The notes beneath the pieces were generated by a model. The model was not told where the DNA came from. It searched no databases and worked only from the letters and a program-made list of their open reading frames with translations. This document shows positions 1-13,200 of a stretch of DNA of 64,000 nucleotides, one piece after another. Positions within the stretch are counted from its first letter, which is position 1; each line of letters starts with the position of its first letter. The stretch comes from Siniperca chuatsi (taxonomy: Eukaryota > Chordata > Actinopteri > Centrarchiformes > Sinipercidae): NCBI RefSeq assembly GCF_020085105.1, contig NC_058046.1, positions 13,419,175-13,483,174 on the forward strand, in the 5' to 3' direction. Both the position numbers and the translations under genes were made by a program.

Positions 1-242
1 TTGATAAAGATACCACTGCCATTTACAGAAAGACTGGCCTCACAATTGGAGCTGGTCAATCAGGGATTTTTAGGCTCTTGATATGCATTTAAGCACTCTC
101 TTTCTACTAAAGCGAGCACACTGAAAAATTTACCTATTCTAATTTCATTGTCTATCATACACTTTCCTTAGGCATACCACAGGCACACCTCAGAATTCAA
201 CAGTTTCCCTGCAGGCACACAACACAAATTAAATTGACTTAC

Positions 243-1092
243 GTTTGGCGTGCTTGTCACACAGTGCTGATGCCCTCATGTCACACAGGCGGATGGTGCC
301 CTTGCTGCTGCTGTAGACAAAAGTGTTGCATTGGTTGGGGTGGAACTCCGCTGCTGTGATCACCTCCGTCAACTCCTCCATATTGGCTGGCTTAATGTCA
401 ACAATATCTGAAGAAGTGAGGTTAAGGTCGAAGGGCTAAACAGACATTTCCTCAACTTAAGAAATCCTTCAGAAATTAAAGAAATTTTTGTTTGTTTGTT
501 TGTTTTTTTATTATTTAAACATGTACAAACATAGCTTTCCATTGCCATTTTCCCAGTGGCCCAAAATGTATTGCATGGCTCTGGGCAGATCTTGTTATAA
601 AAGTGGTATAATGGAATAATTCTCTAGTCAGAAAATACTTCCCTCTCTGTGATTAAGCATTCAGAATGCCATCTACAAATCATCTGCAATCTAGGTGCTC
701 TGAACTACTCAGGTGTCAACATCAACACTGCCTTTATTTTGTGAATGCACTTATAATGGCAAGTAGCATTTGGCTGGTACATAATTTACCGCTCCCTTAG
801 AGAGTGAGGACACAACAGATTTCTCAACAGAAAGTCATGTGGTCAGCTCAATTTAGAACCAAAACATTTCTCTACACTAAAAACTACTTTGACATTTTAC
901 TACTTACACATTTAACTTTTTAAAACTATGTTAGAGCCACTATGTGTAGAAGTTGAAAATTCCTTACTTTGGGGACATCTGGTGGTAGTATCAAATATGA
1001 CACTGTGGTAGACACCACTGCACACGAATGAAATTCTTTCCTTTTTTTAACTGTTTCGTCTGCCTTAAAACACAAGTGACTACTTTATCTTT

Positions 1093-1131
<39 letters not shown>

Positions 1132-1995
1132 AGCACAGAGCCACAAAAGCCTATAGAATCAATAGGATAGGGTAATCTACTGACTTAACATGGATCCGAA
1201 AAAAGTGTCTTAATATGTAGTGGGTTTCAGTGTTGTTGCAGGAACGGAGTAACGCACAGCCTGTGTCCAATTTGACTGATGTGTGGTGGGCAGGTGAACA
1301 GGATGCATCATAATCTGATAGTGAGTCAGAGCAAAGGAAAGAACTAAACTAACCAGGACATACCATTCATTATTTCACATTGGACATATTCAGGAAAAAT
1401 CAAAGTCCCACAAACTTATGTGCTCTTAAAATGGACCGCAACTTTGACCACTTTTTCTTAATCAAACTGGACACCAATAACAAATAAACATTTCCAAACA
1501 ACAGTTACTGCTTAGAAACTAAAACGCTCAATCATAAAAACCCATGGAAGACATTTGTATCAGCTCGAAAGGTTGAATTTTCCAGTACTGTCTTGCTATG
1601 CCACACCTTTCTTCCACAGGAGTGATAATTAAAGTCTATGGGAATAACTAATGAATTACATCAAGACCTATAGAAGATGGTGACTGCATGGAAATAAACA
1701 ACAAAAGGATACTAAAGCTGCGATCAGTGATCTCCAGATTCCACAGGTTAATGCGCAGGTCATCTGCAGACAGGTATGTCTCACAATCACTATTGACAGA
1801 GATGGAGTTGATATGGTAGGTGTGAGCATTCGCAAACACTCGTCTAGGGCTGGCTTCCACCATCAAGTCCATGGGCCTGAATACTGGTACCTGAGGAGAG
1901 GAGCAGGGCTAGTGTCACTTTATTTTCAGAGAAAATACAGTAGATTGTGTGGTCATCAAATTGTCCTCTAATTTATAAATCACATTTTTTATGGG

Positions 1996-2032
<37 letters not shown>

Positions 2033-5000
2033 TTTTCCCACCAGGCACAAAAATTGGCCTAAACTGTTCCTGTAGCACTGGTGAAGAGGCAGACAGATGT
2101 GGTTATTGCATAAGTCTGGCAATATTCTATATTTTTACATTTTGGGGATTTTGCTGGTAGAAAAAAAAAAAGAAAAAAGAAAAAGGTTCCACTAATACTG
2201 ACGCAAACAGTAACTGTTAATGGTCTAGCCTCAGTGTAACAGGCTAGTCTGTTAAACTGAGTCTATATTTGGAAACTATTCAATAAATATAGATCAGTGT
2301 TTCCCAAACTGGAGGATGCACATGACCAGTTAAAGACTAGACCTTTTTGAGAGCAGACACTATGACTTGTCAAACAAAGGTGTAGCTAATAAGATGAATT
2401 GCTGCATTGCAGTAATTGCAGGAATGAATTGTTAATGTTATTAGTTACATCCGTGCTTTTGCTGGTAAGACAAGTCAATGTCTGCTGAATGTCGGCATGA
2501 ATCAAAAAACAACTGACAAGTTGTCACAGACAGTGCCATAACGACTGGGGGACAATGGCGAGGAGAAAGTATACAATACTTCACCTTTGTTTTAAATAAT
2601 TAAAATTTAATAAGCTTTTGAAAGTGCAACACAATTGGTCCCAATTTTATAAAACGCTTCATTAAAGGCAGACTGATTTCTACTATACTTCCGTCCATGT
2701 GGGGTAATAGGATGCTGTACACACCCATAGGGTATTGGGCTTTCAAATAACTTGTAACCAAGCTAAACATATTTCAGTTTTAATTCATTACCTTGATTTA
2801 TTCATTTAAGGAAAGGATGGAAAGTAACTACAGAACTATAGCTTACAATTACAAACTAGGCAAATTAAAACAGTTAATAACGACATAATTAATAATACAT
2901 ACATGTTCATCATTATCGAGACAGCGATAAAGCAATTTTTACACACCCGTAGTGTTGTGACAGTATTGGGATCTCTGTATCGCCCATCTTCTTCCTTCAA
3001 ATTGTAGCCCTCTGGTCTCTTGTCACGCTCACTAATTTTCCACAGCTTTATGGTTTTGTCTGCCAATGAAAAATAGCAGAGATCACGAAAAACTCATATT
3101 CAGTAACAGAAGAAACTGTGTAAATTTAGATTACTTGCTGCCAAATGGTGTCTCCAGAGGACAGATGGAAAGGTTTCAGTTTATACTAGCTAAATATCAC
3201 CAAATCACACTTGCTGCTAATGAGAATACAGTGGTTTACTAACCATTTGTAGACAAAAGGAACTGTGCTGCGTTCTGCTGAGGCAACCATCGAATCTTGT
3301 TGATTTTCTCCTCGATCTCAAGGCTTTTCAGGTAGTCAAACTCAGGCTCATGGCTCTGGAAGGTGCTGTAAACATTGTACTCTCCTCGACACTGTGGCTG
3401 ATTCTTACTCTAAACAATGACAGCCAGCAGATCAGAGTTAAGTTCAAGTATTAAAGATAGAAATAGATGCTGAGAGCAAGAGTCAGCGTTTCAGCTCATG
3501 TATGACCAGAGGCCACATAGTGTTTGGTTTGTTCATTTCAAATGGTATTTTCAGGTTCAATTCTGAATTCAGTCAAATATACAACCAGCTTGACCAAGTT
3601 ATTAATTTATTGAATGTGAAAAACAATGATTGCACTGTTTGTACACATTTAGTTTAGTCAGATGAGTCACCAAAGCTTACCTCTGGCTCCTGCTGAAAGA
3701 TGACAACACGACCCCCCTTGTCCCCAGTGGCTAACAGCTCCCCAGAGCGGTTGAATTCAACGGTCGATATGATGTCAGCTGTCAATAAAGGTAGTGTAAT
3801 TAGAATAAACTTAGCACCCCCCCCGAGTGTAATTTGTTACTGTAGTAGGGAGCCTGTTGTGTAAATCTGAACCTGCTCTATAGGAAAAGTGCAATGAGAT
3901 AACTTCAGTTATGAATTGGCACTATATAAAATAAAATTGAATTGAATAGTGCAATGGAACTAAAAGTCTACTAAACACTCTTAGGAGGGGATAAAACTTG
4001 CCATCAGCACTTTTCAAAGACAAGCATTCTCATCAAATCCTACAACACAACAATCAATCACTGTTTACAGGCTGGCACTATTCTGAGCTAGTGCAATCCT
4101 TAATATAGACTATGGTGTTGTTCCGCTCTTAACACAGCACACAAAGTGCCTGATACGACCTGACTCCATACAAACTGTCATATACAGCAAAAGAGTGCAG
4201 AGTGAAGGAGAGTATTTCTGTAGGAGACAAAACTACTACACTATTGTAGTAAGCATAAGCTTCCTACCTATGAACTGGAGAGGCTCACATTTATACTTGT
4301 TCTCAGGAAAAAATTACTGTAAACAACTGTGTAGTCCTTTACACACAAATAAGTCCACTGTGTACTGTACGTGCTTAGGGTACTTGTGAATTTACTAATT
4401 GTACAATGGGAAAAGGGGCGGCTGTATCTATGGAAGTAAAAACTTGATAAATGTATTGAGAACTACTACTTGGTAGAAAATAGTTCAATGAAATCTGTCC
4501 TAAATGTGGATTATCCTAGGTAACCAATACATTGTTTCTGTAAAGACACTTTGCTGTGAAGGCTTTCATTACATGTCATTTTGTGATACTTTGAGGACAA
4601 CATTACCTTCACCTCCAATTATATTGAGTCTCAAAATATATGACCATCTGCATGGCTAGATACCGACAGAGCTAAGTGGCAAAGTTTTATTTTAACTTGG
4701 CCTATCAGACCCTTTGAAAGTGGGACATTAAATGCACTCTGTGTATAACATATCTGACGTTGAACTCAAGCAAACTGATTGCTCAATCAAATAAAAAATG
4801 CACTGCTTCAGTAACTTCCTACTTATTTACGAAACGCCCTTGTCCTGCAGAGGTAAAATCTGCGACTATTCAATTATGATAGGCATTTCACTCCCAAGCA
4901 TGCAAATATTACATTACAAATGGACAAATACACTGAGGAATTGTAAAAGTAGTGACTGCTGACATTTTGCAGCAAAAACAGATGAATGTTCTCAGCCGTC

Positions 5001-5733
5001 CGCCAGTTTTATCAGTCTGTAACAGGCCTAAGTTACTGGACTATCAGCAAGAGTGTGCCACACCACTGACCCTTTTACTTAAGTGCAAACAGGTTAATGC
5101 TCTAAAATAGCAATCACTCATAGAACTTTTCATGATATGCATAGATACCTGCAACAGAAAGTGTAGCATTAGAGCTAACTTCAAAACATCCATGCACATG
5201 ATGCCAATCAGACAGTGCAGGTTAGCAACAGTTCAGTGACCACATGGACTTACCTTCAGCGACATCATCGTCTATCGCTCCTTTGACTTGGGAAAAGCAC
5301 CACTGCACATCACTGTTCCCACCACCGGCCCCTGCACGAAACATAAACCCAAGTTTTAACCCACCGCCATCAAAGACAACTTTACACGCGTTAGCCTGGT
5401 GCTAACTTAGCTAAAACCAGTAATGTAACAACAAGGCCGCATTTGACTTCATATTAATTACATATTTCAACTGGCGTAGCATATTCCCAAGCACAGGATG
5501 TAGTTTACGCACGTTTGCTGTGGAAAACGTTCACTTTCACACTGTCAGTGACATACACTAGCATCTTGGAAGTATCCTAGCTTGCTAGCTAGCGTGCGAG
5601 GGTTAATCACAACAGGCAAACCCATCATCTGTGCTGTACAGGATAGTAACTATAATAATAATAATAATAATAATTAATAATAATTAAACCTCAGACACTC
5701 CGACAGTCGTTGTTCCCTAGTTTTACCTGCCAT
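243..5733 (-). CDS. ppp2r2a: PP2A regulatory subunit B55 (alpha-like), 5' part, 7 coding exons
   Basis: WD40 beta-propeller subunit that directs protein phosphatase 2A to substrates in cytosol and nucleus. Coding exons read on the minus strand: 5733-5727, 5331-5254, 3778-3681, 3409-3244, 3059-2947, 1890-1713, 407-243; all have GT-AG borders and matching phases, giving 268 codons. The family usually has about 447 residues, so the C-terminal propeller blades lie beyond base 1. The start is the MAGAGGGN-type N-terminus typical of B55. Recognisable family segments are [72 protein letters not shown] and DLRINLW. The alpha isoform is favoured over delta by the [23 protein letters not shown] stretch. 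Teleosts often carry two ppp2r2a copies and I cannot tell which this is. Introns at 408-1712, 1891-2946 and 3779-5253 hold only simple repeats and a short LINE-like tail near 3915-3950. Confidence 0.93.
1094..1131. repeat. (CA)n microsatellite
   Basis: Nearly perfect CA dinucleotide run inside an intron of the B55 gene. Confidence 0.95.
1996..2028. repeat. poly(A) tract
   Basis: An uninterrupted run of about 33 adenines in a B55 intron. On the coding (minus) strand it is poly(T). It could be an old retroelement tail, but no body was recognised beside it. Confidence 0.9.
5651..5687. repeat. (AAT)n microsatellite
   Basis: Imperfect run of AAT units just inside intron 1 of the B55 gene, about 40 bases from the first coding exon. 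Confidence 0.9.
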
Positions 5734-6100
5734 GGTGAGCGACTCGGACAGAGGGTATCTCTGTAGCGGGCTCGGGCCCTGGACTGGAGCAGTGCTGACC
5801 CGGGTCGGCTGGGTGGTTCTGACCGAGAAGCAGTGGAGGAATAAATCTGGGAGTGCTGCTAGTACCTCCGAAGACCGTGCACGTCCTCGGTCCAGTTGAT
5901 ATAATAGTCAGCACGAAATAGTTTTCAACTAAAGAAAGTAAACCACAATCCTTAGTACTGAATTTTAGACTTTGCACTCTACTTTGAGATTTCCCTCGCC
6001 TCTGCCTCTCCCAACATTACACTTTCAAAATGGCGCAACGCGGGCGGTGTTCAGCAAGCATCAAACGGAGAGCGGTGAGGGTGCATCATGCAGTTTTAAT
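5734..6100 (-). promoter_or_regulatory. 5' UTR and promoter region of the B55 gene
   Basis: This region lies immediately upstream of the B55 start codon. A CAAAATGGCGC stretch at 6027-6037 on the plus strand resembles a YY1 site (AANATGGCG), a common feature of housekeeping promoters, and the surroundings are fairly GC-rich for this window. An open frame runs through 5723-5977 on the minus strand but has no ATG and overlaps the real start, so I treat it as untranslated. The transcription start was not determined. Confidence 0.45.
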
Positions 6101-6639
6101 CTGGCTGACTCCTGAGCCGTCAGCGACGTGGGTCTTTTTCCTGTCCCCACAGACCACATGGTTAATTGATTTACAGCGTGTTTAATTTTCAATGAAAAGT
6201 CACAAGGACTTTTTAGAAAACCCTGTAATAGCTAAACCCCGCCCATGTTTATTGTTTCAGTAAATGAAATCGAACTAACCGCGCACGCAGCGTTGGTTTT
6301 TGACTTCACAGCTAGTGAACTAGATTTGGTATTAAGTTTAATTTGGAATTTAAGAATTTTTAAAGCAATTTTTATTTAAGATTTAATTCAAGTGGCAACT
6401 AAAGGTAATTCAAATACCATTCATAATATGTATGGCAGTTACAAACAATTATTGAATACATTTTGGGGTGCTGCTTCTGACACATTAAAACGTCAAATTT
6501 AGTGTGATCTGTCTGCCGCAGTTTCTCGCACCCGACTGACATCAGTTTTGGTGGATGCCGCTCAGAAAAGGCCAGCATCGGTACAAAGATGTAAAAAAGT
6601 GAGTGACAAACGAACTGCTCCATTACAACTTGTCATAAT

Positions 6640-6770
6640 AGTAAAAGCTCAGGTGTTACTAATAACATCAAGTATGGCTCTGTTGAATTCAAGTGTCCTA
6701 GTAAGTCATGACAGTGAGGCAGCATGAACAGTAAGCTCACCATGAAACTGAAGCAGCTAAATGGAATTCA
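6640..6770. repeat. MITE-like dispersed repeat, copy 1
   Basis: The stretch with CAGGTGTTACTAATAA, then GAATTCAAGTGTCCTAGTAAG and a following ATGACAGTGAG, closely parallels 42757-42860 in the same order and spacing. Two diverged copies 36 kb apart in non-coding DNA indicate a dispersed repeat family. No coding capacity is visible, so a non-autonomous DNA element is the likeliest class. Element ends were not defined. Confidence 0.6.
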
Positions 6771-6940
6771 GCTATCATTTATTTTATTATTTACACGTGT
6801 GCTTTTCCTATTGTGACATGTCAAAATGTCTTCTGTGTCCACAAAAAAGACCTATTGATACATCCCTCCCCCAATCACACTCTCTGTTCATTATGTGTAT
6901 TATTTAGCTTTTGGTTGACAAAAATGTAAATGATTTTTTA

Positions 6941-7076
6941 AAAAGACAGTGCCAGCAGAGAGATTGCAGGAAATAAGGGAGAGAGAGATGCAACAAAGCC
7001 CCCAAGCCAGACTCAAAGTGGGGACATTGCTGCTCATGGTCGGCATCATAACCCCTAAGCCACAAGGACACCCCAG
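6941..7076 (-). repeat. tRNA-derived SINE, minus orientation
   Basis: Read on the minus strand it starts with a degenerate tRNA-like head (GGGGTGTCCTTGTGGC, TTAGGGGTTATGATGCC). It then has a body with GCATCTCTCTCTCCCTTATTTCCTG and CTCTCTGCTGGCACTGTC. The same body order occurs in the SINE at 27847-28000, supporting one family. The two copies are clearly diverged. Confidence 0.75.
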
Positions 7077-7102
7077 TTTTTGGTAATTTGACTGATCACA
7101 AA

Positions 7103-7108
7103 TTTATT
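7103..7108 (-). terminator. candidate AATAAA polyadenylation signal
   Basis: TTTATT on the plus strand, that is AATAAA on the minus strand, about 700 bases downstream of the stop of the small membrane-protein gene. It is a candidate only; such hexamers are frequent in AT-rich DNA. Confidence 0.25.
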
Positions 7109-7806
7109 TAGGAACATGCACCATGTAAGCACAAAATAAAATGAAATAAAGGCCATAAAACTAGATTTTTACTCTAAGGCTTAAGGCTCAAATAATTTCT
7201 GTTTATATTGTGCTTTGGTCAAAATCCCATCAGAAGGGACAGCTTTGTTTTACTAAGTCATTCAGGAGAAATTAGCACTATTACAGAAAAATAGTCCCCC
7301 TCCAGCTTTGCCACTGCTGAAATGCCTTATTTACAAAAACATTTTTGTCAAACTTTATATGTGCTTCCCAAGGAAAAATACACAGTACTGTTTTTGTATG
7401 CTACACAACCATACACGTTTTATAGCATCATTGTGGTCATTTTGCAACTCAGCAGATATCACAGTACAGTGATTGTACATTTAAACACTGTCAACAAACA
7501 CGTCTAATGCAAACTGGCTTGTTTAAAATGAGTTTCGCTGTAAAGTTGCTCTATATGCCTGCAACACCATGTTTAGATTGTTCAGAAATTTTAAGCAAAA
7601 CGGCACAAAAACCAGCTCTACTGCAGATTGTAACTCAAATAAGGAAACAAACATGACATCACTCCAGCTCTTATTGTTGTGTGGGGAGACATTAATAATT
7701 TATAGGCACTGCATAGACCACAAATCCCAACAAGGTCTGCCTGATCAACTTCATTAATGAGCTCCAAGTCCGAGAACAGGCTCTTTCTTCGACAGTCGGT
7801 TTCTTT

Positions 7807-8013
7807 TTACTTTCCCACCATGAAATAAGTGGTCCATCTGGCAAGGAGCAAAGCACCAAACAGCACCGTGTAGCTGAAGAGAACAAATTTGAGGATTTCC
7901 CTGAATGTTCGGAGGAAGCGGATAAACAAGGGATCCACATCCAGAGGCTCATGCTGTGTCTTCTGCCTGCCACCAGGTTGAGTCAGGTGTCCTATGTTTT
8001 CACCTCGACCCAT
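7807..8013 (-). CDS. small single-pass membrane protein, 68 residues, not recognised
   Basis: The reading frame starts at an ATG in good context (A at -3, G at +4) two bases after a consensus acceptor (TTTTCAG at about 8015) and ends TAA at 7807. The product has a polar, basic N-terminal half (MGRGENIGHLTQPGGRQKTQ, then HEPLDVDPLF). A hydrophobic segment follows at about residues 42-58 (FVLFSYTVLFGALLLAR), then a short tail ending MVGK. That is the layout of a short membrane-anchored micropeptide. A 5' exon ending at 8725 would splice onto it. I do not recognise the family. It could be a SMIM-like or regulin-like protein, but no diagnostic motif is seen. The acceptor, Kozak context and compact composition are why I call it real. 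Confidence 0.62.
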   Translation of the reverse strand: MGRGENIGHLTQPGGRQKTQHEPLDVDPLFIRFLRTFREILKFVLFSYTVLFGALLLARWTTYFMVGK

Positions 8014-8724
8014 TCTGAAAACACACGTTTGTCAAGTTTCAGAATAGAATACAACAGAATAGAAAACGACTTTAATAGCAACTTTAATTTAAGTAGGAAA
8101 TACATTTTTTTAGTGCTTTAGGTATTATTAAATGTGTTCAAGTTTATTTGTGTTAGATGTGCAAATTTATTTGTGCCTAGCTTTGTAGAGGCTAAGGCGG
8201 CTGCAGTCACAAGACCAGTGTTAATAATTTATCTGTAAATTACACTAAATGGGTTCAGTATTGATCTGCTTTGTTTGTGTATAGTCATAAAGAATATAGA
8301 CTGTTGAACAGCTTCAGGATTCATCTTTCATGACATCTTAAACTGTTAAAATATTTTTAGGGAGACATGCTGAAGCTGTAGGATATGCAGCTTTCTGAGT
8401 AACATTTAATACATTCATGTATGTTATCTTTGAAGTAGTTATTCCTCAAGCTACAGAAGTTACAGCCAGGCTTGTATATGAACCTTGTTAAGCAGAATAA
8501 ATGATGCTGATATATAAATACACGGTTTTGTTGTAATGTCTCACAGTTAAAAGGAAATGGTAGCACAATGTAGTCAGTTGTCATATTTAAAATGAGTTAA
8601 TATCTTGTCCTGTAAAGGTTTAACAGACTTAAGGTAAACTGAAACATACAAAATTCAAACACGCATGAATGACAAACAAGCTCAAGATAGAATTTGCACA
8701 GTAAAAAACTTAAACCAATCATAC

Positions 8725-8900
8725 CTTGGTGTTGTTGGAGCAGGGCAGGAGCTGATCAGAAAGTAGGCTCCTGTGCTTCCAGCCCTGAAGTCCAAGTTGG
8801 TGTGTGCTGCCTTGAGCGTTTCAAGCCCTTATGGCAGAGGAGGGGCCAAAAGCAATAACTGATCACAAGGATCTGAATCCCCCGGGACTGATCTAATGGG
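8725..8900 (-). other. probable non-coding 5' exon of the small membrane-protein gene
   Basis: On the minus strand the sequence ends CACCAAG followed by GTATGA, a good donor, with the exon's last base at 8725. The intron 8722-8016 would join it to the acceptor just before the ATG at 8013. No long open frame is present, so it would be untranslated. The upstream limit (transcription start) is a guess. Confidence 0.45.
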
Positions 8901-9490
8901 AGTTTAAGTCTTCAGTGCACCTGCTTCTCAAACGAAGACATTGTAGTTTAAGATTTTGGCCATCAAGCAAAAACCACCTAATTAAGTATTTTCAGATTAA
9001 TCAAATCAGTTTCCAAGTCTTCTAGCCAATCAACATAGAGGAAACTGACAAAGATTTACCTGAGAAGAGTTGACCAAAATATCTGAGTCAGTCCTGTCAG
9101 CAGGTCTCCCTATGTTCATAATATAAGGCACAGAGAAGGTATTGACTGAAACAGAGATCAAACACCCTCCTGCAGCAGTTATCCTCTACCGGAACATGGA
9201 GCAAATGGCCTCCTAATTCAATCAGCGTCCTGCGCTGTCAAATCATGGGCTGCCATGGGTTGAGCTCTCCAGACAGCACAGGGCCATTACCGGATGATCG
9301 GGAGGCCTGTTACTGCGCTAATTGCTCCTTCAGAGAGCAGGACCACTGCTGACAGATACACTCCCATCCCTGCCTTTCATCTGCTCTCCCTGATCACAAT
9401 CAACTTGCCTTCCTGAAAATTATCTGCTAAACAATAGGCAAAATGGCTGCCCACATGACCAAGTAAGACTAATCACAGTTACACTGGTTA
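8901..9490. other. intergenic, nothing recognised
   Basis: Between the small membrane-protein gene and the 3' end of vps33a. I found no convincing exon, RNA gene or repeat here. It probably includes the promoter of the small gene. Confidence 0.5.
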
Positions 9491-9493
9491 ATT

Positions 9494-10265
9494 CTTTATT
9501 TACCTATTTTTATCCCAGCAAAGGCCACACAAAACAGAAAACTGCATATTTAATCATCTTATACATGACATCATCACAAACATCCCAAAGATTTTAATCA
9601 TACATACATATATACAGTAGCTCCATAGTAGAGCAATGGCTTCAATGATGGAAATGTAGCCAGAGGACAAAGGGATTGTACAATAAACAGTAGCCTTCAA
9701 CCAGCTTTATAGTATATTGTCTGGATGCAAATTAAGGACTGGAAAAAAAAAAAAAAAAAAATTAAAAAAGGTACCCCGTAGCACTTATGACCACTAGAAG
9801 CGCTAGGGAGCAATGTTTTCACAAGTGGGTCAACATTTTGTTTGTATCATTCATGTGCATGAGGCCACAGGCGCGTGATACATATTCCACTATTCCACTG
9901 ATCTGCAGTCGGTGGTGGTACCGTACAAAGAAGCGTAGTAAAGCACCAGCAAAGGCAAGCAAGAAAACATGGATGATAACAATGTATAATTAAAATATAT
10001 TTTTTAAATCAGTGTTACATAAGCGTTCAACATTTTTGTCAGGCCTTAAGGATACGCACAGTGCGTTTTGGTCTGTAACACTGAATGTAAACATAAGTTT
10101 GTTTACAAAAAAACTCTGCTGGGCACCTTTAAAGAGCATGCTGCTGTTTAACCAGCACAGACATCAATGAAACACCTGCAGTACACTGACATGGACATAA
10201 AAACAGCAGCTGAGGTTTTCTGAAGGATGGGGTGTTTGATGTGGCCAGGTGTACATGCAGGTGAC
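9494..10265 (-). other. vps33a: vps33a 3' UTR
   Basis: AT-rich sequence after the vps33a stop codon. TTTATT at 9494-9499 gives AATAAA on the minus strand and could end the transcript. An A-run at 9743-9761 (T-run in the transcript) lies inside. The 3' limit is inferred. Confidence 0.4.
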
Positions 10266-13200
10266 TCAGGAGGTCTGGGATTCAGGCCGGTCCATGAGGG
10301 ATTTGATCCAAGTCGTGCCGTTTATGAGTTTTGTGGTGGCTATAATATACTCCATCCCACTGTCTTCCATTTGAGAGAGGAAACGAAGAGCAGCTATTTC
10401 TGCATACGACACTCCACCAAGGAAGAACACCAGCGTTGTCCGATTCTCCCCCTGCTGGCCTGTACGACGACAAAAAAGAAAAGAAAAAAAAGATGCAAAC
10501 AAAATGTAAAAGCTAAATTAACTAAAAAAGGGAAATTGCGAGCATGACCTTTAATTCACTCTGACATGGCAGATCCATAAATTTTCTGCCATTGCCCGCT
10601 TAAACAAAATACAACAATGTAAGAGGGCCAAGTCCCTTCTGCTAAAGCGCCATACTCTGAAATGTGAAAAACACTAATTTAGCCATCACCCTCCCCCTAG
10701 ATTAAAGTCCTCTATTATCACCTTTTAAAATCCAATGTAAGCCAGACATGTAGAAACAAGTCAACTGTCTGATGCCCAAACTCACAATTCTAATTAGCAC
10801 ATTTCAAATTGAGTGTATAATTAAATTCATTATTCACATCAGTGTAACACCTACTACTGCCAATACAAAAAGATGGAGAAAAACTGAAGGAAATCCCTGG
10901 TCACTGACAAATCAAGCACAATGTGTTTTTATCTAGCCTTCTCTTGAAGGCAGACAAACACTGACAGTGCTTCTGTGGTGTTGTCAGCTTTATGCCATCA
11001 ATCTGCTGCTGTTCAGCACTTGACTTAACAGAAACAAAGCCTGTCTTATCTGCATGTAGCAGGCAGGAGGTCGTTTACTTTTTTTCTGTTTTGTGAGCAG
11101 CAGGGCAAACAGCAGACCTAGTTTGTATTGGTCCTTACGTTTCTTATGAAGCCCGGCAGGCAGCTGTTGTCTCTCCTCAAAGTGTGGGCCTGGAAGCATC
11201 TTCAGCACCTCTTCGATGCTACGCCACCCGGGCCTGGCCAAGACCTGGGTCAGTCGGATGCTTAGTGGAGCGTAGCCACTGTACACGTAGGAGATGTCGT
11301 TGGGGTTCTGGGGGAAATCAAAAACCACACAGCCAAAGAGGTCAGGCCTCAAAGGTGCATGGGTTTAATCCTCAAAGTTCTTCCTTCTTTTCATAAATCT
11401 CTTACCTGTTCATTGGCGTCCTCCATCCACAGTTTAAGGGTTTTTCTAATAGTGGGGTAGTTATTCCTTGAGCTTGTCTGTGGCTTCAAAAGACCCGTCT
11501 TCTCTAAGTTGTTCAGTGTTAGTATGTGTTCATAACCATAGGTCTTCACAAAAGACAAATAAAAAGGCATCATTAACAATTATTTAAAAAAGTCCACAGT
11601 ACACAGCAATTCACCACTATTTTTCTTGGTTAATGCAGCGGGAATGTTTGGACACAGAGAAGGCACCACCACCATAAATAAATCTTTACGTCTGGGACTC
11701 TACCTGCTGAATCTCCCTCTTATAGTAGTCAAACACCTTCTGCTTGAGGCCGTTGTTGCAGACTGACTGCATACACACCAGACGCAGAATCTTGATCAGT
11801 GGATCCTTTTGGGAAATGCAGTCTTCTATATATGTGTTCACCTGGATAGTAAAATAACGTTCATCAGAACTACAGTGAACCCATCAAGTATATAAATCAC
11901 TTTGCAAACCAGACCATTTGTATAAAACCTAAATCAGTGCCGGATACAAAAATTTGAATAACAAATGCAATAAGGCATCTCCGATTATTTTGATGATTTC
12001 AGTAAACTTTAGTAAAATTGTATGAAACCATAGTATATGGGGTTAGAATCATTTTTATGACAGATTAGCTTTAGAAAAACAATAGGTATATAGATGAAGA
12101 ATACCTTGTCTGTGTCGACTCCAGTCATAAACTCCTGCTCAACTGTTAGATTATCAAAGAAGGCGTCAGATGCTGAAGCAAGAGACATAAATTAGATTTT
12201 ATCACATTATAACAAACATTAAACACACAATGATGCAAGAAAAGAGAAATACAGGATTATACAGTCCTTAAAACCAGAAGGAATAAAACATAGAAACATG
12301 TAGGTTTTATAACGCTATTCCAAACACCCAAACATTTTAAATGATTTATATTATCACTACACTATTAACAGTTATTTAAAAAAAAAAAAGAAAAAAGAAA
12401 AAGATTGTGTGTAGGTTTTCACAAACCACAAGGCTTTATTTTGGAATTCTGAAAATATGGTTTGAGAATCGTGCCAAAATGCAAACAGAATAAAATGGAA
12501 AGCAGCTTAAGGGGAAAAGAGGGGGTTATTTACGCACTGGTGATGTCCTTGATCAGCTCTGCTACAGAAGTGTGGTTAGCCAAGGAGCTTCGTGCTGCCT
12601 GCATGTGAGGCAACTGAGACACAAACTGCTTTATTTCTCCCACTGTTTTGGCATTATGGCGTTCCTAAAAAAACAAAAAAATATCACTTTACTTGTTGAG
12701 TAGTTAATATGTTAAATACTGCAGCTGAGAAAAATAGAATTTAAATGATGGAATCCAATTTAATTACCACAAAAAGTCAATCATACAGCACATCAGTATA
12801 TGAAATTAGATCTAAAAACAGGTTTGAACATGGCAGACAATTTAAATGTACCAAAAACAAGGCTAGGAAGCTGTTGCTCCTTTATGTAATTAAATATTTG
12901 TAGACAAAACAGTTTAACCCATATACTCGTTTTTTTCTATTAAATACAACTCCCACACAACATACAATAAACTATTTTAGTTTGGTGTCTATCTACACAA
13001 ATTCCCTTCAGACTAAACTATGACAACACACACACAAAATCAATTACGTTCCTGAAAACCTTTCTAATAGAAAGCGTCTTTCCCTACATTGGCAAAGAGC
13101 AGCCTGCTCATGCTCACTGCTTTCCAGGGTTAGAACACCTCTGATGGTGCATAATTTTGCTTATTAACAATCTCTACTAATGTAGTTTGTATTACAATCG

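Noticed and set aside
5723-5977. 84-codon frame overlapping the B55 start codon
   Set aside because: It has no ATG and runs through the 5' UTR in another frame; it is a shadow.
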